NCBI RefSeq assembly: GCF_004027225.2
Contig: NC_044277.2
Span: forward strand, 96,531,552 to 96,595,551
Reading direction: 5' to 3'
From: Strigops habroptila
Lineage: Eukaryota > Chordata > Aves > Psittaciformes > Psittacidae
DNA: 64,000 nt
Within the stretch, counting starts at the first letter, position 1. Each line of letters starts with the position of its first letter. This document shows, piece by piece, positions 12,501 to 26,300 of the stretch. The notes beneath the pieces are model-generated. The model was not told where the DNA came from. It saw nothing but the letters and a program-made list of their open reading frames with translations, and searched no databases. Position numbers and translations under genes: made by a program.

Positions 12501-15068
12501 AAAAATGTTACTGTGTTATGATTGAGTTACAAAGGTTACATCATGACACATAAAGCACATGAACAGTGTTTCTACACAAGATTTTTAAGCAAACTCCCAA
12601 CCCTAAGCCCATTTTGCTTATGATTGCCTGTCATAAAAACAAGGAAATGCATTTATGCAGTAAAAATGTATTGTTTACTTTCTTGCATAATTCTCTAAGG
12701 CTTGGAAGCATGAGTACTGTAAAATGGCAATAGTCAGATTTCTTTTACATACTAATTCAAATGGAGATCCAAACCTTAGAGTGCAGCAAGCTATGAAGTC
12801 TAAACGCTTCTGATAGATATGAAATGTGGTTGTAGTAAACACTGAATTTTTCTGAAGAACTTAGGTGGTGAATACACACTTAATACAGAGAAAATAAACC
12901 AAGTTAACATTTGTACATCACTTCAATAAACCAGGAAAATAGAAAATGAAAGTTTCTGCTGTGTGGCATGAATCAGTAGCATCTTCTTGGTAAAATTAAT
13001 GCTAATATTGCCCATGTTCTGATGGACACACTGAGTTAAACCTCCTCTTACAAAACCTATAAACAAAATCTCAAGTTATATAACACGTTAGGCTGTACTG
13101 AAAGGCAGAACCAACATGCTCAATCTTCTTTCCATACAAGGTTTGGGTCTTCACATAAAACAGCTTGGGGGTGGGAAGGAGGGTGTTGTTTCTTTAGGGG
13201 GTGAGAAGAGATGTGAGAAGAGAAACAGACATGACTGGATATCTGTTGTCCATACAAAGATATTTGGTGAACAAAGCCTGCCTTTACGTACTTACCAAAC
13301 CAAGAACATTTTGCTTTACACAAGCATACAGTTAAAAGAAAAGCAAGAGTGAATTATGAACTCAGTCCTCCTCTAATATTGGCATTCATCAATCTGGGAC
13401 TGTGGCAACATGAGATGACCTGATCTGACAGCTCACCAACTCTGAAAGAGAGGGAGCTAACAATCCTTTTCCCTTATTTGTCACTCCCCATGCTTCCAAT
13501 GAGAAGTTGTAAATGATCATACTTTTTACCTTGCACAAACTCTTGTGTTCTCTGGATTCCTCTGTGAGCTCATGCAACTTCTCAACTTTCCAGAAAACAA
13601 CTCTACCAATAAAAAGAAGACAACTGTCTTCTCTGCTAGATTAATGGACTCAACTGGGTCACAGAACTGCCTGATGAGTGCCAGAGAGAAGCCAAGGGGC
13701 TATGTGGCCAGGAGCCATGGATGGCAAAGAAAGGACCTGAAGTATTAGAGGACCAGAGAAGGAACATACAGGAACAAAAGTTCTCCCTTCCTGTGGCAGC
13801 AAGCCATTTGTTTCACTCTGTTTTTCTTGAAAATAACATGTTACAAGCCAGAAAAAAAAATATTTTTGTATTACCATTGCATAAAGCTATTTAAAGTAGA
13901 ACGAAAACCAGCAAACTTCCCTTTAATTACAGAAAGATATCTCAGGGTAAAGCCTGACAACCAGCTTTTGAAACAGTATGTGAAACCTAAGTGCTTGCTA
14001 TTTCTCCTTTAGCACTTACAGTCACTTGTTCAAGTTCACACTACTTTCTGCATTAAATCTCTTCATTATATCAGGCGTTAACACCACTAAACTGGAAAGC
14101 TGATCCAGTTGAAAGTTAACAACCTGATGTATTTGTTGGTGTTGTAATATCTCTTTTTTTTTTTTTTCAGCAGTCAGCCATACAGATGTCTCTTAATGTT
14201 TGTGGTAGGGGAAGGAAGCAGTAAACACATTTATTTCAGCAACAACTGCTCAGCATCAATACACAAACTTAATTACTATCTCACATGAGTCAGAAAAACT
14301 TCAGAAGTAATAACCACTGAATATACTGATGACATTTTTCAATAAAAATACTTCAGTAACTCAACTCCAAAACGCAAGCAACTACTTAAGATCCCCATGA
14401 TAATCACCTGGGATTCCCATGATGCTTCTGAGGGTTCTGTGATTTGCTGTGTTTGAGGTTTTGTGAAATCATAGTTGCTATTAAAAAGAAGTTTCTCCAA
14501 GTGTTGTCAATTTAACATGCAGAGATATGTTCTTCTGTATACTCACCCACTAGTGCAATATAACCTTTGTGAAAGACAAACTTTGAAGTTTGAAATACTT
14601 ATCCAAGCTCTACATCTACTTTACTCAAACTACTGCCAAATGTTTGCTTGCTATGGCTGCTCATTTTGAAATAATGTGCTTTGAATAGCTACAGGAAAAT
14701 GCACTTCAGCTGCTGATGATCAAGTGCAGAAGGTAAGTTACCACCTCAGCATGAAACCTACCATTTCTTGCCTATATCTTACGATACATCTCAGTAATCA
14801 GCACCTTAGTTACAACTTTGATGATATGTTGGAACTGGAATTAGGCACTGAGACTCCCTCCATTCACAAATGCTAATTTTCAGTTTTATTGGAAAAGAAA
14901 TATCTCCCTCATATTTCCCCTGTGTTTTTCACAGAAAACTGAGGTGAAAAAAACATACATGTAACTATTGTAATGTTGCTGCAGACAGCTGACACTTTCT
15001 TAGCCTTGTCTTCCATATGCTTTCAAGATGCAGTGTGTGTAGGTTACATCTTTCTTAAGATAGTAGTT

Positions 15069-15092
15069 AAAAAAACAAACAAACAAACAAAC
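15069..15092. repeat. (AAAC)n microsatellite
   Basis: Five or so AAAC units follow a short poly-A run. This could be a residual retroposon tail, but no element body is recognisable beside it. Confidence 0.85.
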
Positions 15093-15460
15093 ATACAAAG
15101 TCCTTAACTCCAAACTAACTAATGCGTTGTGAAAGGGATCTAGGAATTTCAGATGAGTAAATTTTTTCCGAGAATTTAATAAATGAGTGATTTTCTCCTG
15201 ATGTTTTCCAAAAATGAACAAGGAATGAACATCACCTACAGCAGGACGAAAGGGCAGGCAGGATGGGGTTGTTGGTGGAAACACACATATAACACCTCAG
15301 CATATTTATAAGAAAGGCAGGTAAAATTTTCCACACAGTACTTGATATGGTTAATACAAAACACAGGATGAAACTATTCTGCAGTACGTCAAGAAATAGG
15401 ACAACGTTTTTAATACTAAACAAAAGTAGGAAACATATGGATATCTTTTTGCTACTTACA

Positions 15461-15535
15461 GGGTTTTTTGTTGTTTGGGTTTGGTTTTGTTTGATGTTTT
15501 TGTTTTTGTTTTTTTGGTGGGTTTTTTTCGTGATA
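15461..15535. repeat. T/G-rich low-complexity tract
   Basis: About 75 bases are made almost only of T and G in TTTG, TTTGG and TTTTTG units. Similar tracts recur at about 38.15 kb and 51.9 kb, and in complement (A/C-rich) at 30.42 kb and 53.17 kb. Confidence 0.85.
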
Positions 15536-18080
15536 GTACTAGTAATAATAACTATTTGGTAACCATTGCAAAAGGATATTTGAAAGAAGTATTACATCTT
15601 TCAAATGTCACTTAATATGAAGCCAGCACCAGGTCTAAACCCTGCATACGTATCTCCAGGAGAAAACAACCTCTATATTTCCAACTTTCCCTCAAAAACA
15701 AGTATTTATAACAGGTGTGTAATACGCAAACTAAATCGCTATCACCTTGTGTACATGCAGAACACACCTCAACTACACAGATCTGCATATCATTTTCCTT
15801 AGGAAAGAAGCTATGGAATAATGAAAACTCGGTTTCTAAATATTTGAGGGTTTTGACCACAAACAACCTTTTAGAACTGATCTACTTTTTTTTTTTTTTC
15901 CTTCTCTTAAAAAAAAGATAATCTATGAAAGAGAAAACAGGTTATGAATTCTATGGTAGCATTGGGCCTATCTTTGCTGAACTCTATCACATTATTTCTG
16001 TAGGAACAATTAAGGTACTTAATACAATGCAGGAAGCATCCAGGGCAAGATCTATCTAGGACACAAGAAACAGGGTATATATTTCTAAATTTGGAACTCC
16101 TACTCTCTCTCTCTGTATCCACCACTCCCTCTCCTTCTCCCATGATTTAACGCAACATGTAATATCCTTTTTTATGAAGAATTTGTAAGCCTTAATGGGC
16201 TTAGTTTCTGTATTTAGGAATGCTGTTCCCAAGTACGTTGGGATGTTTGAGCATTACATTGTTTTAAAAAACTTTAGGTTATCAGGCACTGAATTATAAA
16301 AAAAATTACTTTGCATTTCGTGTTACTCAGAGTTCAAGAAACAATTACATGGAACATATTTAAACACCGAACTAAGTCAATGGCACATCCAAATTAAGTT
16401 AACTCTTATCAGGACTAGTACTAAACAGAAGCCAGATTTTTGCTTCCATTCAGATCCAAATTAAGAATATTGGTAATTTCAAGCAGCTTTAAGAAAAACA
16501 AACTGCCATGAATGAGAAAACTACATTTGTCAGACAATACACTGTCAACATCAGCTACAGATTTTTATCCAAGAAGCAGAAAAACACTCTGCTCTCAATC
16601 ACATAAGAACAAAAAGCTTAAAAAGTCAGAAACCCATGCAGACCTGTGCAGGCCTACTTAACAATTCCTCTGGACCTGTCTAGATGATTCCTTGTTTAGG
16701 TCATTACATTAGATGCCAAAAACCTGCATTTTAGTTTGAGTTTGCCATTACATAGTTATGCAATAGTTAGGTTAACATAGTATTGGTTAACAACTTCTTT
16801 ATCTAAAAGCACTAGGCAAGATGAATAGACATTCCTTTGTCTTTTTTTCTTTTAATCTCTGAGCATCCACAATAGAGGAAAAGGGCTACGAATGTCAGCT
16901 CAGCCAAAACAGAAAAGATAACAGCTGCTGGTGCTTCATTGTTACCTGGGAACAGATGAAAAAGAGATGGGAAACAATGGAAATTCTTATGCAGGAATTC
17001 CAGGCCTTCTGACTTACTAAAGGGAGAAAGATAAGACAATGTGAGGGTTTTTTTCTCCACGGCCTAAGGTTAAGAAACCTTTAAGTCCTGCTTCTCCCAC
17101 ATCCACCTTACTTCCAGGCATATCCTCCAGTTGCTTTATTCTGCATTGGCTCTGGCAGTGATTTAATCAACTTTAATGGAATAATGGACATCAAAACCAC
17201 AATTACGCAATAGCTTTTTTTTGGGTTAGCAAGTTGTATTGGTATGCTGCATGAGCTGATCAATGCCAGAGATGGTGCAAAGTAGGAAAATATAGCACTG
17301 GAAGTGAGGAGAAGAGAAAGAAGAGCAGTGAGGAAAGATGAAAACGAAGGCAAGACACTGCAGTACACCAACTACCTATTAGTTAATCTTAAATATATTA
17401 AGAAATCACGTATTTTAGAGGCTCTCACATGCAGCAGGTCTATGTAATATACATATATTGAACAATGAGCTATACATTCTGGTTTTGTGGAGATTTACAT
17501 CCCTTGAGCATTCAAATTAACTACTACTTAAAGTACAAGATGACAAGAGACTCAGCCAATTAGCAAACTATAGCTATTCTAGTGTACACAGCAGTTGAAA
17601 AATCAGACAGCATGTTCTTGTGGTGTAGTTGGTTTTTTTCTCTGGACCAACACAACAGTATCTGCATTTTCTTCTGCTTGAGAGTAGAATTTGCTAACTG
17701 CTTTTAAAGGCAGAACACAGAACACTACTTATGACAAAGTATGTGAAAAGAACAGTTATTTATCGTGCAAAAAAAAAACCAACCCCAAAAACCTGAGTTA
17801 AATGCTCTTCTGACTACGCCGCTGTGAAGTATTTTTTTAATGTATGAATTGTTGATCAGTAGAAAAGTGACACCAGTTAAACGTCTTTATTACACTAATG
17901 CTTGTCCCTCAAATTTGCAGCGAGCAAGAAGCAGGGAAATACTAAGGTAGTACAAACTTTTTTTTAACTTTCTCCCCTGTGAATGAGGATACAGGAAGCC
18001 TTCACAAAGTAGCTTCAGAAAGTGCTGAGTCAGGAATTAAAATCAGCAGTAGTGTAACACACCATGCCCACACATTCACA

Positions 18081-18295
18081 AACAACGGTGATAAGGGTCT
18101 AAGCTTCAACCACAAGAGGCGCAGGGGATGCCAGCGCACTCAGGCCTCGTAGAGAGTATCCTCCCCCCAGCCAGCAGACAGAACCCTCAGAAAGGGAGGG
18201 AGAATCACCACCTCTGCCTCCAACAGCCTTCCCTCTCCTCTCCCTCTCCCACGGGGCAACAAGGTAGTTAACAAGATGCTGGTACGGCAAGCGGA
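18081..18295. other. Local GC-rich patch next to the polypyrimidine tract
   Basis: This stretch is clearly richer in G and C than the surrounding kilobases, with several CpGs (GGCGCAGG, CAGCGCACTC, GCCTCGTAG, CACGGGG, GGTACGGC, AGCGGATC). It runs straight into the polypyrimidine tract. It could be a small promoter or non-coding first exon, or compositional noise. No family match is seen. Confidence 0.4.
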
Positions 18296-18462
18296 TCCTC
18301 CTCCTCTTTTTCTTCCTCTTTTTCCTCCTTTTCTTCTTCTTCCTCTTTCTCTTCTTCTCTTTCCTCTTCCTTCTCTTCTTTCCCCTCCTCCCTCTTCTTC
18401 TTTCTCCTCTTCCTCTTTCTTCTCTCTCCTTCTGCTTCTTTCTCCTCCCCCTCTTCCTCCTC
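18296..18462 (+). repeat. Polypyrimidine (CCT/CTT)n tract
   Basis: Bases 18,296-18,433 contain only C and T on the + strand: 138 nt with no interruption. One G follows, then another 28 nt of pyrimidines. Units are irregular CTT, CCT and CTTT. The long arginine/lysine/glutamate-rich and serine/leucine/proline-rich open frames on either strand come from this composition and are not genes. Long polypurine-polypyrimidine DNA can form intramolecular triplexes and stall replication; whether this one does is inference. Confidence 0.95.
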
Positions 18463-18524
18463 ATTATTTGATATTCATGTCTTGTTTGATGCTCATGTCT
18501 GGTCCTTTTTGTGGTTTTGAACAG

Positions 18525-20215
18525 GTGAGTAAGAAGTGTTCAGTTTTCTAAATGGTGACTGTTGTTACTAATCAAAATGGAAGGAATGGCTTTTGCTTCA
18601 TGAAGGAAAAAGAGAGGAAAATGTTTGGAGTCTTTTTCCCCCTGCAGATTCTTACGGATCAATGACTTTAAAGCATATCATTAATAAATACATATGTGAT
18701 AGGAAGTATGGTGGCCAGAACTAGCAGAATATACCAACAGCAATCACATTCTTGTGAAGTTTTTCGGCATTTGTACTTGTGATGATAACGTCTAGTAAAC
18801 TAACGTAATTAATGTAAAATGTGTTTGAATTCTGAGGAAGCATGAAAAATTAGTAAGTCAGTTACATTAATATTCACTACTAATCTGTTTTTTACAATCT
18901 CTTCTTCAGGTAGTGGCAGCTAATATATCATTCCTTTTGTATACTGGAACTGTTGGAGTTGGCTTGCCTTTAATCTCATTACAGCTACCTGCATGACGTA
19001 CCATTTTATTTGTAATAATTCTTTTTACATTGGATCATTACTATTTATTTCCAACTTATCTCTATGATAAATTTCCCATATTTTCCCATGTTTTTCATTC
19101 ACAGTTAGAAGGTTGACCTTTTCTTTGTTCAGAAACTCACCATTATACTTTCTTTGACACTGCTTTTCTGGGTTTTCTTAAGCTATTGCTCCAGATTCCT
19201 GATTCCTTGAAGCTGAACAAGGGAGCCCCTCTAATGACCTCAGTAGATTTCAGGGTAAGTGTTCATTTATGAAACTCATAAATTTAATATAAAAGTGGAC
19301 CATCTTCCCAACTTTAGAGAGTTACCTGAGATGTTTATATGATAGAGAACTACAATATTCTTGTCATGTACTTGCACCAAGTATTTCTAGAAACTCTGAA
19401 AGTAACTAATTTCCAGAAGAGGGTAGTAGCTCAAGAATAAGTCCATGCTGGAGAAGGTACACCTCAAAGCATCTGTGGCTGTGGATAAATTCATACTGCA
19501 GAAGAAGAAGCCTTTACTCCAATCTTTTTGCTTAGAGAATTGAAGATGATATTCACTGAATTAATTACTACAACAAACAAAAATAAAATTCAACTTATTT
19601 TTTAGAACATCTCTAATATACTTTTAAAATCAAAGTTGAGTTGTATTATTTTGATATTTTGATACAGTCTGGGAAAGTCAGTTTAGAAACTGACTTTCAA
19701 ATACCTCAATTTGATTTTTTATGTACTATTTATTCTTTAGAGAAAGTGCTGATAAGCAAAGTACTTAAGCATAGATGTGTATATACGTATATAAAAGAAA
19801 CAAAATACGTTTTAAAACTTGTTCATGTAATATTGCCTAACTTTCTGGGCTATTAAATTATTAACTTTTGTATAGCAATTTCCTTGAATTTACCTATTAA
19901 TATATATCACATAATAATTCTGCCCTAAAATGATTACTTGTGAAAGAATGTGCTCATTTTCAACCTTGTGAAAACATAAGAAATTACACTCCACCTTCTT
20001 TATACTTACTGAACAAATGGGGGGAAACTGATCTTTTTACTGTAACGTCACTTGAATTGGCACTCATAGCAAATATAAATAAACTGCCATTAAATGTGTA
20101 ATCTGAATGCTAAGAGGCATGCTGTGTTCAGTGTCCTTTGTTTTGCAAATGAAATTACATGAAGTAATTTCATACCATTGCATTTTACCTCATGATATTT
20201 TCTGGTGTTTATTAT
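18525..20215. other. Intergenic AT-rich DNA, no gene seen
   Basis: No coding frame of note is present. The stretch begins directly at a donor-like CAG|GTGAGTAAG (junction after 18,524), discussed as a finding. I see no repeats I can name. Confidence 0.5.
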
Positions 20216-20328
20216 AGATTCATAGAATCATAGAATAGTTAGGGCTGGAAAGGACCTTAAGATCATCTAGTTCCAACCCCCCTGCCATGGGCAGGGACAT
20301 CTCGCACTAAACCAGGTCACCCAACGGT
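20216..20328 (-). mobile_element. CR1 LINE 3' end fragment
   Basis: The fragment lies in reverse orientation. It begins with the complemented tail ATTCATAGAATCATAGAATA, then GGCTGGAAAGGACCTTAAGA, ATCTAGTTCCAACCCC and CTGCCATGGGCAGGGACA, and ends near CCAGGTCACCCAA. Only about 110 bp of the CR1 3' end remain. Confidence 0.95.
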
Positions 20329-23300
20329 TGGAACTTGTGAGGAAATCTCTAAATATCCTTAAATATTTTAGCAAGGAGTGATGGTTACTCAGCGGATGGT
20401 GCTCTTTTCTTTCAGTTGGTATTCCGTCAGTGCCACAACAGGACACTTAGTTGTTTTTTTCTCAAAAAGAAAACCAAGGCCCTGGTTAAACTTGATCAGA
20501 AAATGGAAAGTGTGTTCTGGAAAAAAAAAACCAACTAACCAGATTCTTATGTGTAAGGTTGACAACTGAAAAATTTCCACTCATAGCCAAAAAGAAACGG
20601 ATTAGTGTCATGCAACTAGTAAAAGAAGTACTTTATTTCCTTGGGATATTGTGCGCTTGAGATATTGCAATATTTCAGTGTATAAATTTACCTTATGACT
20701 GTATTTTTCCAATTTGTGATGATAATCTTATTGACTTACAGGACATAATGTTAAGAACTGTGTGTTTGCAATTACCTAATTTTCATACAGGTCCTTTAAT
20801 TGATACATTTGGATTCAAATTTTGAAGTAAAATAGTATTCAACTTGGAAGTGTTATATCTCTCTACAGTACAGACTTCAAATTTGAAAATAAATGGAATT
20901 CAAAAACTAAGCCAATTTATACAGGTGTTTAGGCTGTAGAAACTGATGTTTGACTATGTAAGGAAATTTATAGTGCAAGAGATAGGTATTTTAGGGGAGG
21001 ATAAGAGCACACACATATTCAGTCACCACAGTTTAGCTGGTGAGTGGTCACTGGCTACGATCTAGTACCTCAGCAGCTTGAAGTCACTAGCTCATACCCT
21101 CAGCCTCTGCACTGGCAGGAAGAACAGTTTCTAAGGTTGACTGCTGTAAATTTCTTGTTTGTTATTGTCCCTGGAACAAGTTTCAATTGGAATAGAATAT
21201 GACGGAAAACAGATCTGTACTATGTTAAAAGATACCTGCAATAGGTGCTGTTGCTATAAAGAGCTCTCACAGGTCAAATGGAAGAGTGGAAATGACAGGC
21301 AGCACAGTAGAAGCCAGTACTGCTGTGTGGTGCAGAGTGTGTACATGAAATTGATTACAATTACTTGCTATCTTAGAAGCAAGCTTTAACAACAGTTCTG
21401 AAATGGAGCTGAACAAAATTCGTTTCATTTATACTTCCGTACCCATTCTCTATTTTTATCTAAGCTAACATCCCCTGATAATATTCTTGTAACAGTTTTT
21501 ATATGTGATAAAATACTCAGAGTTTATTTCCAGAAAGGGTGGTGTATTCCAGATCCCTTGCAAGCAGTATAATGTAATTTCTGTATTTTAATAGTTTTTC
21601 CAATAGATGGCAGTAGCTGCTTATCGGTTGATAAATTAACACCATTCATAGTGCTTTATATAAACATCAAGCAGTAAAACACAGATATGCTCATACATAG
21701 GTACTTAACACATAACTGACCCATAATTATGTATGTTACATGTGTGTCACTTGTTTTCTATACTTGAACATTAAAACCTTTCTGAATATTTTCCTTTTGA
21801 GTCTGTTGGTTTGCTCAGAATTATGTGATATTATAAAACTAATCAAAATATTATAGGGCTACTGAAGGTTAAGCACAAATGTATCTCAGAACATGCTTAG
21901 TTCTGAGGTCATTAGGGTTTATCTGCATTTGAAACCTGTTGTGAAACATGTCATGTTGCAAGATTGTCAAAACCTGCCACTCATTTTCTACCATGTTTGC
22001 TCCTTCTAGGCTTTGTTTTCATCCATGTTACCTCTTCTGTCTGGGAGGCATAGTAAAGAGATAGTTACTGTGCTGTTTCAATACTGATCTGAAAACTTTG
22101 ACATGGTCATGCTAATTCATAAGGAGTCCACAAACCATAGCTCTTGGTGCTTCATCTGCCATATGTGATGTTGGCTGGGGTCATCTACTAAGAAGCTAGG
22201 AGTGAAGATATCCTTTTCACCAGAATGATGTGCATTACTTTAACTGATCTGCAGTTATATAGACATCCACCATTATGCAGATGAAGGAATACATGGGTGC
22301 CTTTCCTACCACCTTGCTTGCACCCTGACTGCCACTCAGCTGTCCTGCACATTTCCCTATTTCTGTAAGTACATGCAAACAGTGTCCTACTCTGTGTCCC
22401 TGATCATGGCACTTTAACTCTCCACTTCTGCCTAGTTAACTCTTAATTCCCTGAAAAGGGTGATATCCAGGTGACTGTTTTAAAGACAGACATACAAAGA
22501 AGAGAGGTGAAGGTGGTGAGAATGAAAAAGTACACGTAACTCTCAGCTTTTCACGAATACACTGTCATTTGGTGGCTTTACAATATTCACAGGAAATATT
22601 CACAAACTGCCAGTTTGTCGGTGGTCATTCATTTCACCAAGTTGGCAAGGCAACCAGTTTTTACTGTGATGCTTCATATCATACCTGGGGAGTAGCAATG
22701 CACATGAGGAAGAGAACTTTTTCCACTTTTTGCCTTATAGCTCTAATGCCATGAAAAAGAAAGGATGGGGAGAAGAAAGGATAGTGAATGTTGCTGCAAA
22801 GGCAGTTTTCTTGAAATACATAGCAAGGTAGTCCTTTGAATGTATATAGTGCTATAAAAACCTAGGTCAAGATTTTTATAAGTCCAGTATTAATCTTTCG
22901 GTATTGCTACGAGTTGAATAAAAAAAGAGTTGACTTTTTCTTCCCATTGTTTCGGGTAATGGATCCCCCTTTTATATCATTATCATCATCATAACGTATT
23001 CAAAGACTATGAAATAATATCGATCTTTAACCTCATTACATGAACTGTATTGCAAACTATGCATGAATGTGCAACAAAAATAACACTGAATGTGATAACA
23101 CTTATCAAATCTGATTACACTGTGATATCAGTACACTGAGCCAAGAAGACATGTAGCATTCCTAAGACATGTCCTGTATGAAAAATATCTATAATGATGA
23201 AAAGCTGAACTTAAAATCAGTGTATGAGTACAATACAGCCCTCATTTTTTGAATTTGTATCATTCCACTGAGTTCTCCTTTCTGGCTTACTAAGCTTGTT

Positions 23301-26300
23301 TTTCTCCTGCACTCTTGTGTAAGATTCTCTCTTAGTTGCTCTCCTGAGCTCCTGAAAAACACAGCAAGAAGCAATCAAAAGGAACATGTTTTTTTCCTCT
23401 GGAATCTCTGTTTTTCTTTCAGTCTTTTAGATGTGTCACTGTATTACGTCTTGGTCTTTTCTATACATCTCATTACTGCAGGTGAACTTCCCATACACAG
23501 ACCAAACATTGACATACCATGGAGAAACACTTTTCTCTGTTGAAGAACCTTGGCATATAAAGCATAAAACCACAAACATTTGTACAATCAGTAGCCTTCT
23601 TTAATTTAGAAAATACTGGCTATGTAAAATCATTTATAACAATCAATATAGATAAAAGATACAGCTTGGGTTGTTGTACTATTCTTGGATAGAGTCACAT
23701 ACCTCTATTATGCCACCCCTAATGTTTGAGCTACTTATATGCCAGTATGGTAAAATAACCACTGTCGCACGCTTTTCTGTCTTGAGGTCGTTCTCGCGTA
23801 TGGGAGATGATAGTATCCACAGCTACAGGACAGACTTAACACAAATTCTAAGAAAGCGGGTTTGAGATCCTACAGTGTCTTTTAGCCCACTAGCGAATAG
23901 TATTTGGCTGAGCCCAAAAACACTGACTTCCTCGGCAGGTGATCCCGATTCACAAGTTACTCTCTGTACACATTGGCAGCAACTGCCTGTATTCATCATA
24001 ATTTGCTCCAGATGCCTGACTTCACTTTGAAAAAGAAATAAGGTTCTGAAACCAAGATGGTAATAAGCCTAACAGAAGAGAAACTTTTCTCATAATACAG
24101 GAGCTTCAAGGTTCTAGCAGCAAAAGTCTTTACAAAGTTTTCAGAATTTTCCTCTTTTTTTCACAAGGAAAAGACATACACATACCAGAGTGCTATAAGG
24201 CATAACCAACAAATAATTCCACCAGAAGAACAAAAGTTTATTTTAGTGAAAAGAAAAAACATTGAAATAGTTGAGTAATTCACTTAGTTTGTAAAATCAA
24301 AAAGCAGCCAAGGACTTCTGCTTCATCAATAAACTAGTGCTTTTAATTGTAAGTCTGACATATTTACAATGCTGTAACACAGATTAGAACTATATTAAAT
24401 TTTTAAGATACAGTGTCTCTACATCTCTATGTGAATGTGAAATGTATGATTTTGTATTTTGTTTAATTGTAAGAAAGATGATAATTCCAAAAACTATACA
24501 AGCTTAAGAAGACTGATCAAACCTGGTATAAGGTTTTTTTCATGAGAACTTCTGAAGTTTTGACCTTTATTTTTCTATCCTTCAACAAGAGGCAAAACCT
24601 TTTGAGTATTTCTCTGCATAAAATGTCTGCTTTTGAATCAGAACTTCTTGATTTTGTACTCTCTAAGCATAGGAGATCCAGCAGTCAAGACATCTCTCCT
24701 AGTAGAAACTTGGGATCCTAATGAAAACATCTCACCCACAATAGGACTTGATGAAATGGAAATTTGTCAGTCAGATGCAACTGCAAGGTTTGGGGAAGGA
24801 GGAACTGGTAAGTTTGGTATAAGCCATCTTTGATAAATAAGGTTCCTCCCTACTATGCTGTCTTATCAAAAAAATCATGTATTTCAGGAAGTTCCCATTC
24901 CTAAATAATAATACAACTCCTAAAATATACAAATTAGTTCAATTTTAACATGTGTGTTTAACTAGTTTAAAAAGTAATGCATTTTAAAACTTTCTCATGA
25001 ACTACATTTCGTCATTCCCAAGGCTGTACAGACTAGCTTCTGCTGATCTACAATCTTTCCTGAGGGCTTCAATGCAAGCTGTATGAATTGTTACAGGGTA
25101 CAGTCTTGAGATTACAGTATCTGTTGATTAAAATATTAAATTGGTTATGTTCTTACATTCTAGTATCAGGAATATAATTTGATGATTTGTAGTAAGACAA
25201 TTAGTAGCACATTCAGTGATTTGGACAGTAAAACCAAGACTGTCCCTGCAGCAAAGTTTAATACTTACAAAAAAAAAAACGTAAATATCCGCAAAAGGAA
25301 ACTGCTGTTGTGAAACATTGTTATATCCTTTGCAGTAATTAAGACATAGGAAATAGTTATGATTTTACTCACATGAAAGACATACAGACACAGACACATC
25401 CCCTTGTATGAGAGTTTAAACGTCCCTAGAATTCTTGCATTTTTGGCTCAATTTGATCCAGTTACAAGCTTTGAATACCCCACCTAACTTGTGGGAAATC
25501 CTTTCTCTGTGTTTACAGACACAGTGGATTTTTGTGTGTGTTTACTTCATGCAAACTGAGAACAATGGTGGCTTATTTTTAATGCTTTTTATCTTTTGGA
25601 ATTGTTAGAGGTCCCACAGTTCTGCTGTCACTAGGTCATTTAACAGATAGTTTAGCTTTTCCCAGTTGTGTGTAGTGTAACAGACTAACTCTGCTTTGAT
25701 ACTTAAAGTCAGGCTTCAAAGGCATTTAAATTTTAAAGCTGGCTCGGTGGGTTTTTAGAAAAGGTAAAAAGCAATTTTCTTTCTTAGACACAGCTTTTCA
25801 GCTGGTGTAACTTTACCAAAACACCTTAGCTAGCTTTCCCAAGGTACACAGTAATAGCAGAGGGACGTGGTTTCAGTCCTTGCATCTGGTCACACAGTGT
25901 CCTGTCATGTGTCCTGCATTAGGTTAAATGCAGGGACGTGCTTCTGCATTGGCAGCACATAACTGCACAACCACAGGCACACCCCTATTACAGACATCCC
26001 TCCTTAGGGCCTGTAGTTTCATAAGCAGTGACTGCGACAGGAAGCTGGTCTAGCCTCAGCTCAGTTTTTGAGGTAGTCAGTGATTTTAGGCAATCCTATT
26101 TATCTCATTGTACCTTGATTTTCAAACAATAATGATTAAGACCTCTTTCCAGAACACATTAAAAAATTAAAATATAACACACAGAAAATAAGATCTGAAT
26201 AAGAGTATTGTTCAGCCTCTTATTTTGTCGAAACCCAGTGTCTAAGTATCCTCATTTAATCTGGCAATCACAGATGCTCTTTATCCTAGGGACTGTGCTA

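Larger units (their letters stand above)
9567..18080. other. Long intergenic AT-rich stretch, no gene seen
   Basis: In this 8.5-kb stretch I found no coding exon with plausible splice sites, no RNA gene and no recognisable transposon. It holds a G-run cluster at 13,167-13,201, an (AAAC)n microsatellite at 15,069-15,092, a T/G low-complexity tract at 15,461-15,535 and some mononucleotide runs. The short open frames show no protein motifs. Confidence 0.55.

Noticed and set aside
18099..18464. 121-codon Arg/Lys-rich minus frame and the matching Pro/Leu/Ser-rich plus frame
   Set aside because: Both are direct translations of the polypyrimidine tract; a composition artefact.
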